Assembly (NCBI RefSeq): GCF_002158865.1
Contig: NZ_CP021455.1
Coordinates: forward strand, 3,286,001-3,350,000
Length of the DNA stretch: 64,000 bases
Direction: 5' to 3'
From: Comamonas serinivorans
GTDB lineage: Bacteria > Pseudomonadota > Gammaproteobacteria > Burkholderiales > Burkholderiaceae_C
Positions 37,938-47,563 of the stretch are shown in pieces (positions within the stretch are counted from its first letter, which is position 1; each line of letters starts with the position of its first letter). Below the pieces are notes generated by a model. The model did no database searches and was not told the DNA's origin. It saw only the letters and a program-made list of their open reading frames with translations. A program made the position numbers and the translations under genes.

Positions 37938-38472
37938 CACGCAGGCCGGGCGGCGGGGGGCACCGCTCGCCGCACCCGGCATGACTGGCCGATGTCGGCG
38001 CAGGCCGCTCACGCGTGGTGCCCAACACATCGCGCCCCCGCGGCGTGGTCGATACATCGCGCCCCCCGCGGCGCGGTCAATGTCACCCGGCCGCAGGCTC
38101 ACCGCCTTCGGCCTCGGTGGTGACGGGATGGATCAGCGTGGGCTGGGGCGCGGACACACCATGCCCAGCCTCACTCGCCGCGGTTCGCGGGCGCCTCGCG
38201 CCCGGCCCAGGGTACGCTGCCGCGCAGGTCGATCGCGCTTCTTTTGACCCAGTATGGCGCACTGCCCGATGATTTTAAAAAGGCGTTAGACCCATACTGC
38301 CATTACAACTGGCATGAATGCGCTGACTGCCGACACCCAGGCTAGCGCGGCATCCGCGCCCGACCACCGCAACGCCAAATCGGCCGCCCAACCCCACTCG
38401 GCCCGTGGTTCCGGGCGGGCCGCGTCGCGCCATGGCGCGTTCAGCCCGCTCCAGGCCCCTCGGCCACCGCCG
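37938..38472. other. Convergent intergenic region with a 27/28-bp tandem repeat
   Basis: No gene was seen. Two tandem units (38027-38053 and 38054-38081) share ACATCGCGCCCCC(C)GCGGCG followed by (T/C)GGTC(G/A)AT. A 50-bp palindrome follows at 38250-38299. The region separates the + strand GFA gene from the minus-strand M16 pair. Confidence 0.6.
38250..38299. repeat. 50-bp CAGTAT palindrome, copy 8
   Basis: CAGTATGG at the left, CCATACTG at the right, inner CCGAT/AAAGG, AT-rich centre. It lies between convergent genes, 312 nt after the GFA stop and 173 nt after the M16 stop; this is the copy farthest from a stop codon. Confidence 0.9.
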
Positions 38473-39849
38473 TCACTTCGAGTCGCCCGCCGGCGCCGCG
38501 GCGTCGGCTGCGGGTTGGGCCCCGACGAGCACCACGGCCAGGCGGTCGGGGTGGATGAGCTCGCCAAACGCAGCCTTGACCTGCTGCGCGGTGACAGCGT
38601 TGACCTGGCGCGTCCAGGTGTCCAGGTAATCCAGCGGCAGGTTGTTCCAGGCGATGTTGGCCACGTTGAGCAGCAGCTTGCGGTTGCTGTCGATGCGCAG
38701 CGGGAAGCTGCCCGTCAGGTTGGCCTTGGCGGCGTTCATCTCCGCCTCGGTCGGGCCGCGCGTGACGTAGTCGCGCAGCACGTCCTGCGCCACCTTCAGC
38801 GCCTGCTGGGCCTGCTCGGGCTTGGTCTGCAGGCCGATGGTGAAGCTGCCCCCCGCCAGGCCCGGCGAGAAGTCGCTGCCCACGCTGTAGGACAAGCCGC
38901 GCTTCTCGCGCACCTCGTTCACCAGGCGCGAGGTGAAGCCCTCACCCAGGATGTGGTTGCCGACGAAGAACGCGAAGTGGCGCGGGTCCTGGCGTGCATA
39001 GCCGGGCTGCCCCATCAGCACCTGGGCCTGGGCGGCGGCAAAGGGCTGGTTGACGACCGTGGCCTGGGTCAGGGCCGGCACGGGCTGCGACTGAGCCGGC
39101 GCCGGGCAGGCCCCGCTGCTGGCGGCCGGCAACTGGGCCAGCAGCGTCTGGACCAGCGCGTCGGCCTGGGCGCGGTCGACCGCGCCCACCACCGTGGCCT
39201 TGGCACGGCACGGCGCCAGGCGCTGGTCGCGCCACGCCTGCATGTCGGTCACGCCGATCGCGGCCAAGGTCTGCGCGTCCGGCTCCTGGCCGTAGGGATG
39301 GCTGCCGAACACCGCCTTCTGATAGGCCAGCGCGGCCACGGTGCCGGGCCGCGTCAGGGCCTCTTTCAGCCCCGCCGTCCAGCGCGCGCGGTCACGCTGC
39401 CAGATGGCGTCGGGAAAACTGGCATGGCCCAGCTGATGCGCGGCCAGTTGCACGGCGGGTGTCAGCAGCTTGGGGTCGGTGAGCGAGCGCAGGTTGACCG
39501 AGAAGCGGTCGTTGCTGGCGCTGGCGCCAAAGCTCGCACCCAGGTCGGCCCAGGCTTCGCCCAGCTGGTTTTCGTCCATGGCGGGCTGGCCGCCGCCAGC
39601 GGCCACGCCCTGCTGCAGCATGCTGGCCGTGGCCTGCGCCAGGCCGGCCTGGGCCGCAGGCACCAGGCGCTCGCCGGCGTCGAAGTCGATCTGCACGTCG
39701 ACCATGGGCAGCCCGGGGCTGGGCACGAAATACACCTGCGCGCCGCTGGCCTGCTGCCAGCGCTCGATGGGGATGGCGGCCTGCACAGAGCCGGCGAACC
39801 CCATCACCAGTATGGCGCCAATGGCGATGTAGCTTGAACGGAAATTCAT
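38473..39849 (-). CDS. M16-family peptidase-like protein, probably the non-catalytic partner
   Basis: A 458-aa exported protein (signal peptide ending AGSVQA). It has the M16 fold but no HXXEH zinc motif; the corresponding region reads GLAQATASMLQQGV. The family R/Y pair region is present (EVREKRGLSYSVGS). In two-gene M16 systems one subunit is active and the other only structural, and this appears to be the second. It follows the active-looking partner by 45 nt. Confidence 0.88.
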   Translation of the reverse strand: MNFRSSYIAIGAILVMGFAGSVQAAIPIERWQQASGAQVYFVPSPGLPMVDVQIDFDAGERLVPAAQAGLAQATASMLQQGVAAGGGQPAMDENQLGEAWADLGASFGASASNDRFSVNLRSLTDPKLLTPAVQLAAHQLGHASFPDAIWQRDRARWTAGLKEALTRPGTVAALAYQKAVFGSHPYGQEPDAQTLAAIGVTDMQAWRDQRLAPCRAKATVVGAVDRAQADALVQTLLAQLPAASSGACPAPAQSQPVPALTQATVVNQPFAAAQAQVLMGQPGYARQDPRHFAFFVGNHILGEGFTSRLVNEVREKRGLSYSVGSDFSPGLAGGSFTIGLQTKPEQAQQALKVAQDVLRDYVTRGPTEAEMNAAKANLTGSFPLRIDSNRKLLLNVANIAWNNLPLDYLDTWTRQVNAVTAQQVKAAFGELIHPDRLAVVLVGAQPAADAAAPAGDSK

Positions 39850-39894
39850 GAATACTCCAATGTCATTCGATGGGCAACGGGGCTGCTTCGCGCG

Positions 39895-41373
39895 TCAGTG
39901 CAGCTCGCCCTGCGGGCCGGCCGGCGCGGGCCGGGCCGGCGCGGCGCCAGTCACCGGAATCAGCGTGCCCACGGTCAGGCCGTCGTCACCGAAGTAGCGC
40001 TGGGCTACGTCTTGCACCTGCTTGGCGGTGACCCGGTTCAGCGCCGCGATGAGCGCCGGGTTCAAGTCCAGCGGCAGCCCCTGGACCCAGGCCGCGCCCA
40101 GCTCGCGCGCCTGGTTCATGAGCGAATCGAGCTCGTACACCTGGCTGGCCGTCCACTGCGTTTTCACGCGCGCCAGCTCCTGCTCGGAAATGCCCTCCTT
40201 GGCCACCCGCGCCACCTCGGCGCGCAGGGCCGCCTCGACCTGTTCGGCGGTCTTGCCGGCCGCGGGCACGCCCATCATGAAGAACTGCTGCGGGCCGCGG
40301 CCAAACAAGCCATTGCCGGTGCTCGCGCTGTCGGCCACGCGGTCGGGGCCCTGCATCAGCGCGCGGTCCAGACGCGCGCCGCCGTACCCGTCCAGCACGG
40401 CTGACAACACCGTGAGCGCCAAGGCATCGCGCGTGTCGGCGCTGTCGTCCAGCCGGGTGAGCTGCGGCACCTTGAAGGCCAGGATCACGTAGGCCTGTTC
40501 GGCGGGCGCCTTCAGGCTGACGCGACGCATGCCCTGCTGCTCGGGCTCGGGCATGGGTTTGCGAGTGGGCACCGCGCGCTTGGGGATCTTGCCGTAGGTC
40601 TGCTGGGCCAGCTGCCACACCTGCTCGGGGTTCACGTCGCCAGCGACCACGACGGCAGCGTTGGCGGGCACATACCAGCGGCGGTGGAAATCGCGCACGT
40701 CATCGGGCGCCAGGCTGTCGAGGTCGCCCATCCAGCCGATCACCGGCCGGTGGTAGGGGTTGGCCACGAACGAGGTGGCGTTGACCAGCTCGAACAGGCG
40801 CGAGCGCGGGTTGTCGTCGGTGCGCATGCGGCGCTCCTCCTTCACCACGGCCAGCTCTTTCGTGAACTCGTCGTCGGGCCAGCGGTTGTTGGCAAAGCGG
40901 TCGGCTTCCAGGCGCATCACGTCAGCCAGCTTGTCCTTGGGAATCTGCTGGTAGTAGCCGGTGTAGTCCATGGTGGTGAAGGCGTTCTCCTGCCCACCCA
41001 GCGCGGCGACGCGGCGCGAGAACTCGCCGGGCTGGAGCCGCTGCGTGCCCTTGAACATCATGTGCTCGAGCACGTGGGCCACGCCGCTGACGCCTTCGCC
41101 CTCGTCATACGCCCCGGCGCGCACCCACACCATGTGCACCGCCGTGGGCGCGCGCCTGTCCACCTTGACGATGAGCTGCATGCCGTTGGGCAGCGTGCGC
41201 GTGAACAGCGGGGTGGCCGCGGGTGCCCGGGCCGCGGAGGTCGTGGCAGCAGGCGCGGGCGCTGATGCGGGTTCAGCCCAGCTGGCCGACGCCCCCCAGG
41301 TCAAAGCGACCGCCAGCGCCACGCGGCGCAGCATCCATCCAGCTTGGCGCTGCGCGCCGGTTGACTCACTCAT
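39895..41373 (-). CDS. M16-family zinc metallopeptidase, catalytic type
   Basis: A 492-aa exported peptidase. After a signal peptide (VALAVALTWGASASWA) and an Ala/Pro-rich linker, it has the inverted zinc motif HXXEH as HVLEHMMFKG near residues 103-107. The distal Glu lies in ELAVVKEERRMRTDDNPRS. The order PNGMQLIVKVDRRAP, VWVRAGAYDE and GVAHVLEH is typical. It likely works in the periplasm with the downstream non-catalytic M16 protein. It is divergent from ftsY; the ATG is at 41371-41373. Confidence 0.92.
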   Translation of the reverse strand: MSESTGAQRQAGWMLRRVALAVALTWGASASWAEPASAPAPAATTSAARAPAATPLFTRTLPNGMQLIVKVDRRAPTAVHMVWVRAGAYDEGEGVSGVAHVLEHMMFKGTQRLQPGEFSRRVAALGGQENAFTTMDYTGYYQQIPKDKLADVMRLEADRFANNRWPDDEFTKELAVVKEERRMRTDDNPRSRLFELVNATSFVANPYHRPVIGWMGDLDSLAPDDVRDFHRRWYVPANAAVVVAGDVNPEQVWQLAQQTYGKIPKRAVPTRKPMPEPEQQGMRRVSLKAPAEQAYVILAFKVPQLTRLDDSADTRDALALTVLSAVLDGYGGARLDRALMQGPDRVADSASTGNGLFGRGPQQFFMMGVPAAGKTAEQVEAALRAEVARVAKEGISEQELARVKTQWTASQVYELDSLMNQARELGAAWVQGLPLDLNPALIAALNRVTAKQVQDVAQRYFGDDGLTVGTLIPVTGAAPARPAPAGPQGELH

Positions 41374-41516
41374 GGTGTCCTCGTTCGATGCAGGGCCTCG
41401 GGGCCCATGCGGTTGGGTGTGCGCGTCGATTCTGCGCGAGGGAAAGGCTTGGTGCGCTTGCAACCAAGCGCAACGGCGCAATTTCATAGAATGCAAGTGA
41501 TCCCTAAAAGCCATCG

Positions 41517-42650
41517 ATGTTCAGTTTTTTCCGCAAAAAGTCGGCCCCCACGCCCGCCCAACCCGCAGCGCCCGTCAGCCCGGAGGCCGATCTGCCCGTG
41601 CCAGCGGCGCCGACCGCGGCCATCGCGGTGGTCGAGCCGATGGCCGCACCGGCACCGGTCGTGCCTCCGGTTGCCGAGCCTGCAGCCGAAACCGAAGCCA
41701 CCGAAGCCGCCCGCGCAGGATGGCTGCAGCGCCTTAAATCAGGCTTATCCAAGACCAGCAACAGCATTGCCGACGTGTTCACGGGCGGCACCAAGATCGA
41801 CGAGGCGCTGTACGAAGAGCTGGAAGCCGCCTTGCTCATGGCCGACACCGGCGTGGCCGCCACCACCGCGCTGCTGGACGACCTGCGCCAACGCGTGAAG
41901 GACACGCGGGCCACCGAGCCCGCCCAGGTCAAGGCGCTGCTGGCCGATGCCATCGCCGACATGCTCGCGCCGCTCGAAAAATCGCTGATCGTGGGGGAGT
42001 ACCACCCGACGGTCATCATGGTGGCCGGCGTGAACGGGGCCGGCAAAACCACCACCATCGGCAAGCTCACCCGCCACCTGGCCGCAGGCGGCGCCACCGT
42101 GCTGCTGGCCGCGGCCGACACCTTCCGCGCCGCCGCCCGCGAGCAGCTGGCCGCCTGGGCCGACCGCAACACCCATGACCTGAGCGCGCGCGAGCTGGAC
42201 CCCGGCAACCGTGTCGAGATCATCAGCCAGCAAGGGGCCGATCCCGCCGCCGTGAGCTTCGACGCCGTGGCGGCCGGCCGCGCACGCGGCAAGGACGTGG
42301 TGCTGGTGGACACGGCAGGCCGCCTGCCCACGCAGGCCCACCTCATGGAAGAGCTGCGCAAGATCCGCCGCGTGGTGCAGAAGGCCGACGTGACGGCGCC
42401 GCACGAGTGCCTGCTGGTCATCGACGGCAACACCGGTCAGAACGCCCTGGCCCAGGTCAAGGCGTTTGACGAGGTGCTGCAGCTCACCGGCCTGGTGGTC
42501 ACCAAACTCGACGGCACGGCCAAAGGGGGCGTGCTGTGCGCCATCGCACGCGAGAAGCCACTGCCCGTGTATTTCATCGGCGTGGGCGAAAAGCTCGAGG
42601 ACCTGGAGACCTTCCACGCACGCGAGTTCGCCCATGCACTGCTCGACTGA
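41517..42650 (+). CDS. ftsY: Signal recognition particle receptor FtsY
   Basis: The SRP receptor GTPase, delivering ribosomes to the Sec translocon. The 377-aa product has a short basic N-terminus (MFSFFRKKS) and an Ala/Pro/Glu-rich A domain (about 10-65). The NG domain follows: G1 GVNGAGKTTTIGKL, the DTFRAAAREQL insertion box, G3 DTAGR, G4 TKLDGTAKGG, and G5 FIGVGEKLEDLETF. A small insertion (about HDLSARELDPGN) follows the DTFRAAAREQLAAWA helix. Confidence 0.97.
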   Translation: MFSFFRKKSAPTPAQPAAPVSPEADLPVPAAPTAAIAVVEPMAAPAPVVPPVAEPAAETEATEAARAGWLQRLKSGLSKTSNSIADVFTGGTKIDEALYEELEAALLMADTGVAATTALLDDLRQRVKDTRATEPAQVKALLADAIADMLAPLEKSLIVGEYHPTVIMVAGVNGAGKTTTIGKLTRHLAAGGATVLLAAADTFRAAAREQLAAWADRNTHDLSARELDPGNRVEIISQQGADPAAVSFDAVAAGRARGKDVVLVDTAGRLPTQAHLMEELRKIRRVVQKADVTAPHECLLVIDGNTGQNALAQVKAFDEVLQLTGLVVTKLDGTAKGGVLCAIAREKPLPVYFIGVGEKLEDLETFHAREFAHALLD

Positions 42651-42746
42651 GCACCTGGGCGGGAACCGCAGCGCCGCGCTGGCACTCAGTCCCGTGTGCC
42701 AGACTTTTCACTCCGCGCGCCAGCAGCGCCCATCGACGACCCGCTC

Positions 42747-43847
42747 ATGAACGCCACCGTTGCCCAAAAACACCTGCTGATGCTCGGCGCGGGCCGCGCC
42801 AACCTCCACGCGCTGCGCAGCTTTGCCGACAACCGCAGCGGCGACATGCGCATCACCTTCGTCGCGCCGCACCCGCATTTCACCGATCCGGCCATGCTGG
42901 GCGATTACGTGGCCGGCAACCTGGCGCTGGACGACTGCCGCCGGCCGCTGCAAACCGTGCTGGAGGCCGCCGGGGCCGACTACATCGCCGCCGTGCCCAC
43001 GGGCCTCGATCCGGTCGGCCGCATGGTGCAGCTGAGCAGCGGTCACACCCTGTCGTACGACGTGCTGGCCGTGAACCTGGAGCCGCTGATCGACCGCACC
43101 GCCGTCGAGGCCGAGCTGCCCGGCGCGCGCCAGAACGCCATGTTCCTGCACCCGCTCGAGGCCTTTGGCCAGCTGTGGCCCCAGCTGGAAGCGCTGGCCC
43201 AGCAGCGCCCCATGCACGTGGCCATCGTCGGCCACGATCTGGGCGCCGCTGAGCTGGCCATGTGCGCCGCCCAAGGCCTGTGGCAGCCCCAGGGCAGCCG
43301 GGTCAGCCTGCTGACCCACGGCCAGCCGCTGTTCGACGACGCCCCCCAGGGCCTGCAGCGCAAGGTGCTTGCACGCCTGAAGCAGCTGGGCGTGGCCATC
43401 GTGCCCACGCCGGTGCTGGGCTTCACGCCAGGCACCATCCACCTCGAGGGCGAACTCACGCTGAGCTGCGACGCCCCCGTCATCGCCCTGCCACCCAAGC
43501 CAGCCGCCTGGCTCAGCCACACCGGCCTGGTGATCGACAACCAGGGCTTTGCCGAGGTGAACGAACGCCTGCAAAGCGAAAGCCACCGCCAGATCTTCAT
43601 CGCCCATGACGCGGCCGATGAAGCCCTGGGCCCCGTCTTCGACAACAACCTGCGCGTGGCGCTGCAGGGCGGCAACTTCAAGAATGCGCCCAAGCATGGC
43701 CGGGCCCTGCGCGTGGTCAGCAGCGGCAACCGCCAGGCCATCGTGACCTGGGGGCCTCTCGCCCTGGAAGGCCGCGAAGTCTGGAACTGGAAGCACCGGC
43801 GCGATGCCCGGCTGCTGGACGGCCTGGTGCCTGCCCCCATCGAGTGA
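42747..43847 (+). CDS. FAD/NAD(P)-binding oxidoreductase
   Basis: A 366-aa protein with the NDH-2/pyridine-nucleotide-disulfide fold. The N-terminal nucleotide motif is LMLGAGRANLHALRSF, and a second region (HVAIVGHDLGAAELAMCAAQ) resembles the NAD site. The C-terminal FAD segment is near QIFIAHDAADEA. It lacks the redox CXXXXC of disulfide reductases. The ATG at 42747 was preferred over an upstream in-frame start at 42696. It sits between ftsY and a DUF4256 gene on the same strand. The electron acceptor is unknown. Confidence 0.8.
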   Translation: MNATVAQKHLLMLGAGRANLHALRSFADNRSGDMRITFVAPHPHFTDPAMLGDYVAGNLALDDCRRPLQTVLEAAGADYIAAVPTGLDPVGRMVQLSSGHTLSYDVLAVNLEPLIDRTAVEAELPGARQNAMFLHPLEAFGQLWPQLEALAQQRPMHVAIVGHDLGAAELAMCAAQGLWQPQGSRVSLLTHGQPLFDDAPQGLQRKVLARLKQLGVAIVPTPVLGFTPGTIHLEGELTLSCDAPVIALPPKPAAWLSHTGLVIDNQGFAEVNERLQSESHRQIFIAHDAADEALGPVFDNNLRVALQGGNFKNAPKHGRALRVVSSGNRQAIVTWGPLALEGREVWNWKHRRDARLLDGLVPAPIE

Positions 43848-43894
43848 ACCCTCCGCACGCCTGACCTGCTCACACGACGAACCAGGATCGCCCC

Positions 43895-44443
43895 ATGACG
43901 GCCGACATCGATGTGCTGCACACCCTGCAGGCGCGTTTTGAGCAGCACATGCACCGCCATCCCCGGCTGACGTGGCCTGCAGTGCGTGGCCGCATCGAGG
44001 CCAACCCCAAAGCGCTGGACAGCCTGCGCCTCATGGAAGCCTCGGGCGGCGAACCCGATGCGGTGGTGCTGAATGCCGACGACGATCCGTTGGGCCCGGT
44101 GTGCCTGTGCGACTGCGCGCCGCAAAGCCCCAGCGGCCGCCGCAGCCTCTGCTACGACGGCGCCGCCTTGGCCGAGCGCAAGGCCCATCCGCCGGCAGGC
44201 AGCGCCCTGGACCTGGCCCAGGCCATGGGCACACAGCTGCTGACGCCCGAGCAATACCGCGCGCTGCAGCGGCTCGATGCCTTCGACACCAAAACCTCGA
44301 GCTGGCTGCTGACCCCGCCCGACATGCGCGCCCAGGGCGGCGCCCTGTTCGGCGACCGCCGTTACGGCCAGGTGTTCACCTACCACAACGGCGCCTCGTC
44401 GTACTACGCGGTGCGCGGCTTTCGCAGCCTGCTGTGGGTGTGA
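43895..44443 (+). CDS. DUF4256 family protein
   Basis: A 182-aa soluble protein. Pieces that match my memory of DUF4256 (PF14066) are LQARFEQHMHRHPRLTW, MEASGGEPDAV, EQYRALQRLDAFDTKTSSWL, and the end GASSYYAVRGFRSLLWV. Function unknown. It begins 47 nt after the oxidoreductase and is followed by a 50-bp palindrome 28 nt past its stop. Confidence 0.85.
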   Translation: MTADIDVLHTLQARFEQHMHRHPRLTWPAVRGRIEANPKALDSLRLMEASGGEPDAVVLNADDDPLGPVCLCDCAPQSPSGRRSLCYDGAALAERKAHPPAGSALDLAQAMGTQLLTPEQYRALQRLDAFDTKTSSWLLTPPDMRAQGGALFGDRRYGQVFTYHNGASSYYAVRGFRSLLWV

Positions 44444-44471
44444 GTGATCGCCACGGGCTGTTTTTTGAAGG

Positions 44472-44521
44472 CAGTATGGCGGCACCACCTTTTGGTGACA
44501 AACGGCTAACGGGACATACTC
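44472..44521. repeat. 50-bp CAGTAT palindrome, copy 9
   Basis: CAGTATGG at the left, CATACTC at the right, inner CCTTT/AACGG. It lies 28 nt after the DUF4256 stop. Confidence 0.88.
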
Positions 44522-44607
44522 ATCGATGCACAGGCATTGCTCAGCGGAGAGCACACGAGAACACCAAGGTGAGTGCCCCGAATTGGTGACGCTGAGCGGC
44601 CCAAAGA

Positions 44608-44639
44608 AAAAGGCCCGATCTTTGTGAGATCGGGCCTTT
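44608..44639 (-). terminator. Intrinsic terminator of the tRNA-Val gene
   Basis: A 13-bp stem (AAAGGCCCGATCT/AGATCGGGCCTTT, 5-nt loop) followed by TTTTT on the minus strand, about 65 nt beyond the tRNA 3' end. Confidence 0.9.
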
Positions 44640-44702
44640 CAACAGGCTTGGCATCCAAGATCGGGGCATGGCCAGGAAGTTACCTGAGCATCGAACCGTC
44701 AT

Positions 44703-44778
44703 TGGTAGGCGCGATTGGATTCGAACCAACGACCCCCACCATGTCAAGGTGGTGCTCTAACCAACTGAGCTACGCGCC
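44703..44778 (-). tRNA. tRNA-Val (GAC)
   Basis: The minus strand folds into a 76-nt cloverleaf. The acceptor is GGCGCGT/CGCGCCT (one G-T wobble), the D arm AGCTCAGTTGGTTAGAGC and the anticodon stem CCACC/GGTGG, with loop TTGACAT giving anticodon GAC. The T arm is GTTGG-TTCGAAT-CCAAT, and the CCA end is encoded. GAC reads valine codons GUC/GUU. Confidence 0.97.
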
Positions 44779-45101
44779 TGTTGTTCGTTCGAGAAGCTGA
44801 AAGTATAGCACGCAATTTTCAGCTCACGCAACTGGATTGAAAATTTTCCGCCAACACCCGCTTCCTTCTTCGGTTGCCGAACCACTGAACCGCGCGCCAC
44901 CTGCGGCTGCAGCCTTTGTCATTCGCCCCGATGCCGCAGTCATCAAGACATCAAGTTGCCCAATCCCCTCCGCCCCACGCCGCGTCACCGCCGGGGCTGT
45001 GCGATGCGCGGCGGCGGTCGTAAAATCTGCTGCACTGCAACATGCGCAGCATCCCATGACTTGGCCGTGCAGGGCCGGGTCTGCCTGCGAGGAGCACCTG
45101 G

Positions 45102-45608
45102 GTGCCTCAAGACCACGATTCCACAACAGCCGATGACAGCGGCGTCCGCGTCATCAAGAAATACCCCAACCGCCGGCTCTACGACTCGGCCACCTCGACC
45201 TACATCACGTTGGCCCAGGTCAAGGAGATGGTGATTGCGGGCGAGCGCGTGCGCGTGCGCGATGCCAAGACCAGTGAAGACCTGACGCGCAGCATCCTGC
45301 TGCAGATCATCCTGGAAGAAGAAGCCGGCGGCGCGCCGATGTTCTCGGAAGCGGCGCTGGCCAACATCATCCGGTTCTACGGCCACACCATGCAGGGCTT
45401 CATGGGCGCCTACCTGGAGCGCAACGTGGCGGCCTTCTCGGAGATGCAGTCGCGCATGCAGGACCAGGCCAAGTCGTTTTCGCCCGAGGCCTGGGCCCAG
45501 TACATGAAGCTGCCGGCCAACCCCATGGGCGCCGTGCAAGAGCAGATGCAGGAACAGATGAAGAAGCAGACCGAGCAGATGCTGGAGATGTTCGGCCTCA
45601 AGCGCTGA
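45102..45608 (+). CDS. phaR: Polyhydroxyalkanoate synthesis repressor PhaR
   Basis: PhaR represses phasin and PHB genes and binds PHB granules. The 168-aa product has the DNA-binding PHB/PHA accumulation regulator domain VIKKYPNRRLYDSATSTYIT (residues 17-36), then VKEMVIAGERVRVRDAKTSEDLTRSIL. A Met/Gln-rich C-terminal amphipathic region (QEQMQEQMKKQTEQMLEMF) probably contacts granules. The start is GTG with GAGGAG upstream. A bdhA gene elsewhere in the window is consistent with PHB metabolism. Confidence 0.95.
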   Translation: MPQDHDSTTADDSGVRVIKKYPNRRLYDSATSTYITLAQVKEMVIAGERVRVRDAKTSEDLTRSILLQIILEEEAGGAPMFSEAALANIIRFYGHTMQGFMGAYLERNVAAFSEMQSRMQDQAKSFSPEAWAQYMKLPANPMGAVQEQMQEQMKKQTEQMLEMFGLKR

Positions 45609-45679
45609 GTCTGGCTCGCCGGCCGCGCAACGCCTGCCGACTGGACGGCACTTGGCGCGTCCCTGCGCTTCGTGCCATC

Positions 45680-45729
45680 CAGTATCCAGCCATTCTCGTT
45701 GTCCATTAAACGCAAGCCACCTGATACTA
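45680..45729. repeat. 50-bp CAGTAT palindrome, copy 10
   Basis: CAGTATCC at the left, GATACTA at the right, inner TCGTT/AACGC. It lies 71 nt after the phaR stop. Confidence 0.87.
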
Positions 45730-45907
45730 CCTGGTGGTTTCTTCATGCTCACCCACAACTGCCTGGACCAGACCCCTGAGCGGGCACGTCACCTGAACGC
45801 AACCGGGCCACAACGCCCGCCCTCCGACGCTTCACGCCGCTGAACCACACTCTCGGGTCGCCGCCTCCGGCGGCCCGCCTCTTGACCCAGAACTGGGACA
45901 ATACGCC

Positions 45908-47320
45908 ATGAGCGACGTACTCACCCCCACAACCCCCACGCCGACCCCCGCCAAGCCCCCGAAAGTGGGCTTCGTGTCGCTGGGCTGCCCCAAGGCCCTC
46001 ACCGACAGCGAGTTGATCCTCACGCAGCTGTCCGCCGAAGGCTACGAGACCGCCAAGACCTTCAACGGTGCCGACCTGGTCATCGTCAACACCTGCGGCT
46101 TCATCGACGACGCCGTCAAGGAAAGCCTGGACACGATCGGCGAAGCTCTGGCTGAAAACGGCAAGGTCATCGTGACCGGTTGCCTGGGCGCCAAACAGGC
46201 GGCCGACGGCGGCAACATGGTGGCCAGCATCCACCCCAGCGTGCTGGCGGTGACCGGCCCGCACGCCACACAAGAGGTGATGGATGCAGTCCACCAGTTC
46301 CTGCCCAAGCCGCACGACCCGTTTGTGGACCTGGTGCCCGGCGCCTTCGGCGATGCCGGCATCAAGCTCACACCCAAGCACTACGCCTACCTGAAGATCA
46401 GCGAAGGCTGCAACCACCGCTGCACGTTCTGCATCATCCCGTCCATGCGGGGCGATCTGGTCAGCCGCCCGATTGGCGACGTGCTGAAAGAAGCACGCGC
46501 GCTGTTCGAAGGCGGCGTGAAAGAGCTGCTCATCATCAGCCAGGACACCTCGGCCTATGGTGTGGACGTGAAGTACCGCACCGGCTTCTGGGACGGCCGG
46601 CCGGTGAAGACCCGCATGTTCGAGCTGGTGCAGGCCCTGGGCGACCTGGCTCAACCCTTTGGGGCCTGGGTGCGCCTGCACTATGTGTACCCCTATCCGC
46701 ATGTGGACGAGCTGCTGCCGCTGATGGCCGAAGGCAAGGTGCTGCCCTACCTCGATGTGCCGCTGCAGCACAGCCACCCCGATGTGCTCAAGCGCATGAA
46801 GCGGCCGGCCAGCGGCGAGCGCAACCTGGAGCGCATCCAGCGCTGGCGCGAGATCTGCCCCGAGCTGGTCATCCGCTCCACCTTCATCGCCGGCTTCCCG
46901 GGCGAAACCGAGGCCGAATTCGAACACCTGCTGGACTTCGTGCGCGAAGCGCAGATCGACCGGGCCGGCTGCTTTGCCTACAGCCCTGTCGACGGCGCCA
47001 CCGCCAACGCCCTGCCCGGCATGCTGCCCGAGGCCGAGCGCGAAGCCCGCCGCGCGCGCTTCATGGCTGTGGCCGAATCCGTGTCCACGGCCAGGCTGCG
47101 TCGCCGCGTGGGCGCCACCATGCAGGTGCTGGTGGACAGCGCGCCCGGCCTGGGCAAGCGCGGCGGGGTGGGCCGCAGCTACGCCGATGCACCCGAGATC
47201 GACGGCGTGGTGCGCCTGCTGCCGCCCGAAAAGATCAGCAAGACCATGAAAGTGGGCGAGTTCACGCGCGCCCGCATCGTGGACACGCAAGGCCACGACT
47301 TGGTGGCCTTGCCGATTTGA
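45908..47320 (+). CDS. rimO: Ribosomal protein S12 methylthiotransferase RimO
   Basis: A radical SAM enzyme that methylthiolates Asp of ribosomal protein S12. The 470-aa product has the N-terminal cluster domain (VGFVSLGCPKALTDSE, VIVNTCGFIDDA, VTGCLGAK). The radical SAM motif CXXXCXXC is CNHRCTFC, and PQHSHPDVLKRMKR is the substrate loop. A C-terminal TRAM domain ends at VALPI. The ATG is at 45908. A 50-bp palindrome begins 9 nt after the stop. Confidence 0.97.
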   Translation: MSDVLTPTTPTPTPAKPPKVGFVSLGCPKALTDSELILTQLSAEGYETAKTFNGADLVIVNTCGFIDDAVKESLDTIGEALAENGKVIVTGCLGAKQAADGGNMVASIHPSVLAVTGPHATQEVMDAVHQFLPKPHDPFVDLVPGAFGDAGIKLTPKHYAYLKISEGCNHRCTFCIIPSMRGDLVSRPIGDVLKEARALFEGGVKELLIISQDTSAYGVDVKYRTGFWDGRPVKTRMFELVQALGDLAQPFGAWVRLHYVYPYPHVDELLPLMAEGKVLPYLDVPLQHSHPDVLKRMKRPASGERNLERIQRWREICPELVIRSTFIAGFPGETEAEFEHLLDFVREAQIDRAGCFAYSPVDGATANALPGMLPEAEREARRARFMAVAESVSTARLRRRVGATMQVLVDSAPGLGKRGGVGRSYADAPEIDGVVRLLPPEKISKTMKVGEFTRARIVDTQGHDLVALPI

Positions 47321-47329
47321 TCGCTTGAC

Positions 47330-47379
47330 CAGTATGCATCCCTTGTCGTTTTCTGAACAACGGCAATCGATACATACTC
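47330..47379. repeat. 50-bp CAGTAT palindrome, copy 11
   Basis: CAGTATGC at the left, CATACTC at the right, inner TCGTT/AACGG with TTG/CAA extension. It begins 9 nt after the rimO stop. Confidence 0.9.
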
Positions 47380-47563
47380 CCGGAACCATTCAGCGTGCGT
47401 GGTGCATGCCCATCCAGATGAATCTCGTAGCGGTCTGCCCCAAGGCGCGCAGCTTCCTTGAAACGCACCCGCGGCAACACCATCCCAAGTTCCTGCGCAT
47501 GCTGATTGCAGAAAGCAGCAATGCGTTGCGCGCGGTCACGCCCCGCTGCGTCACCCAACCCGC

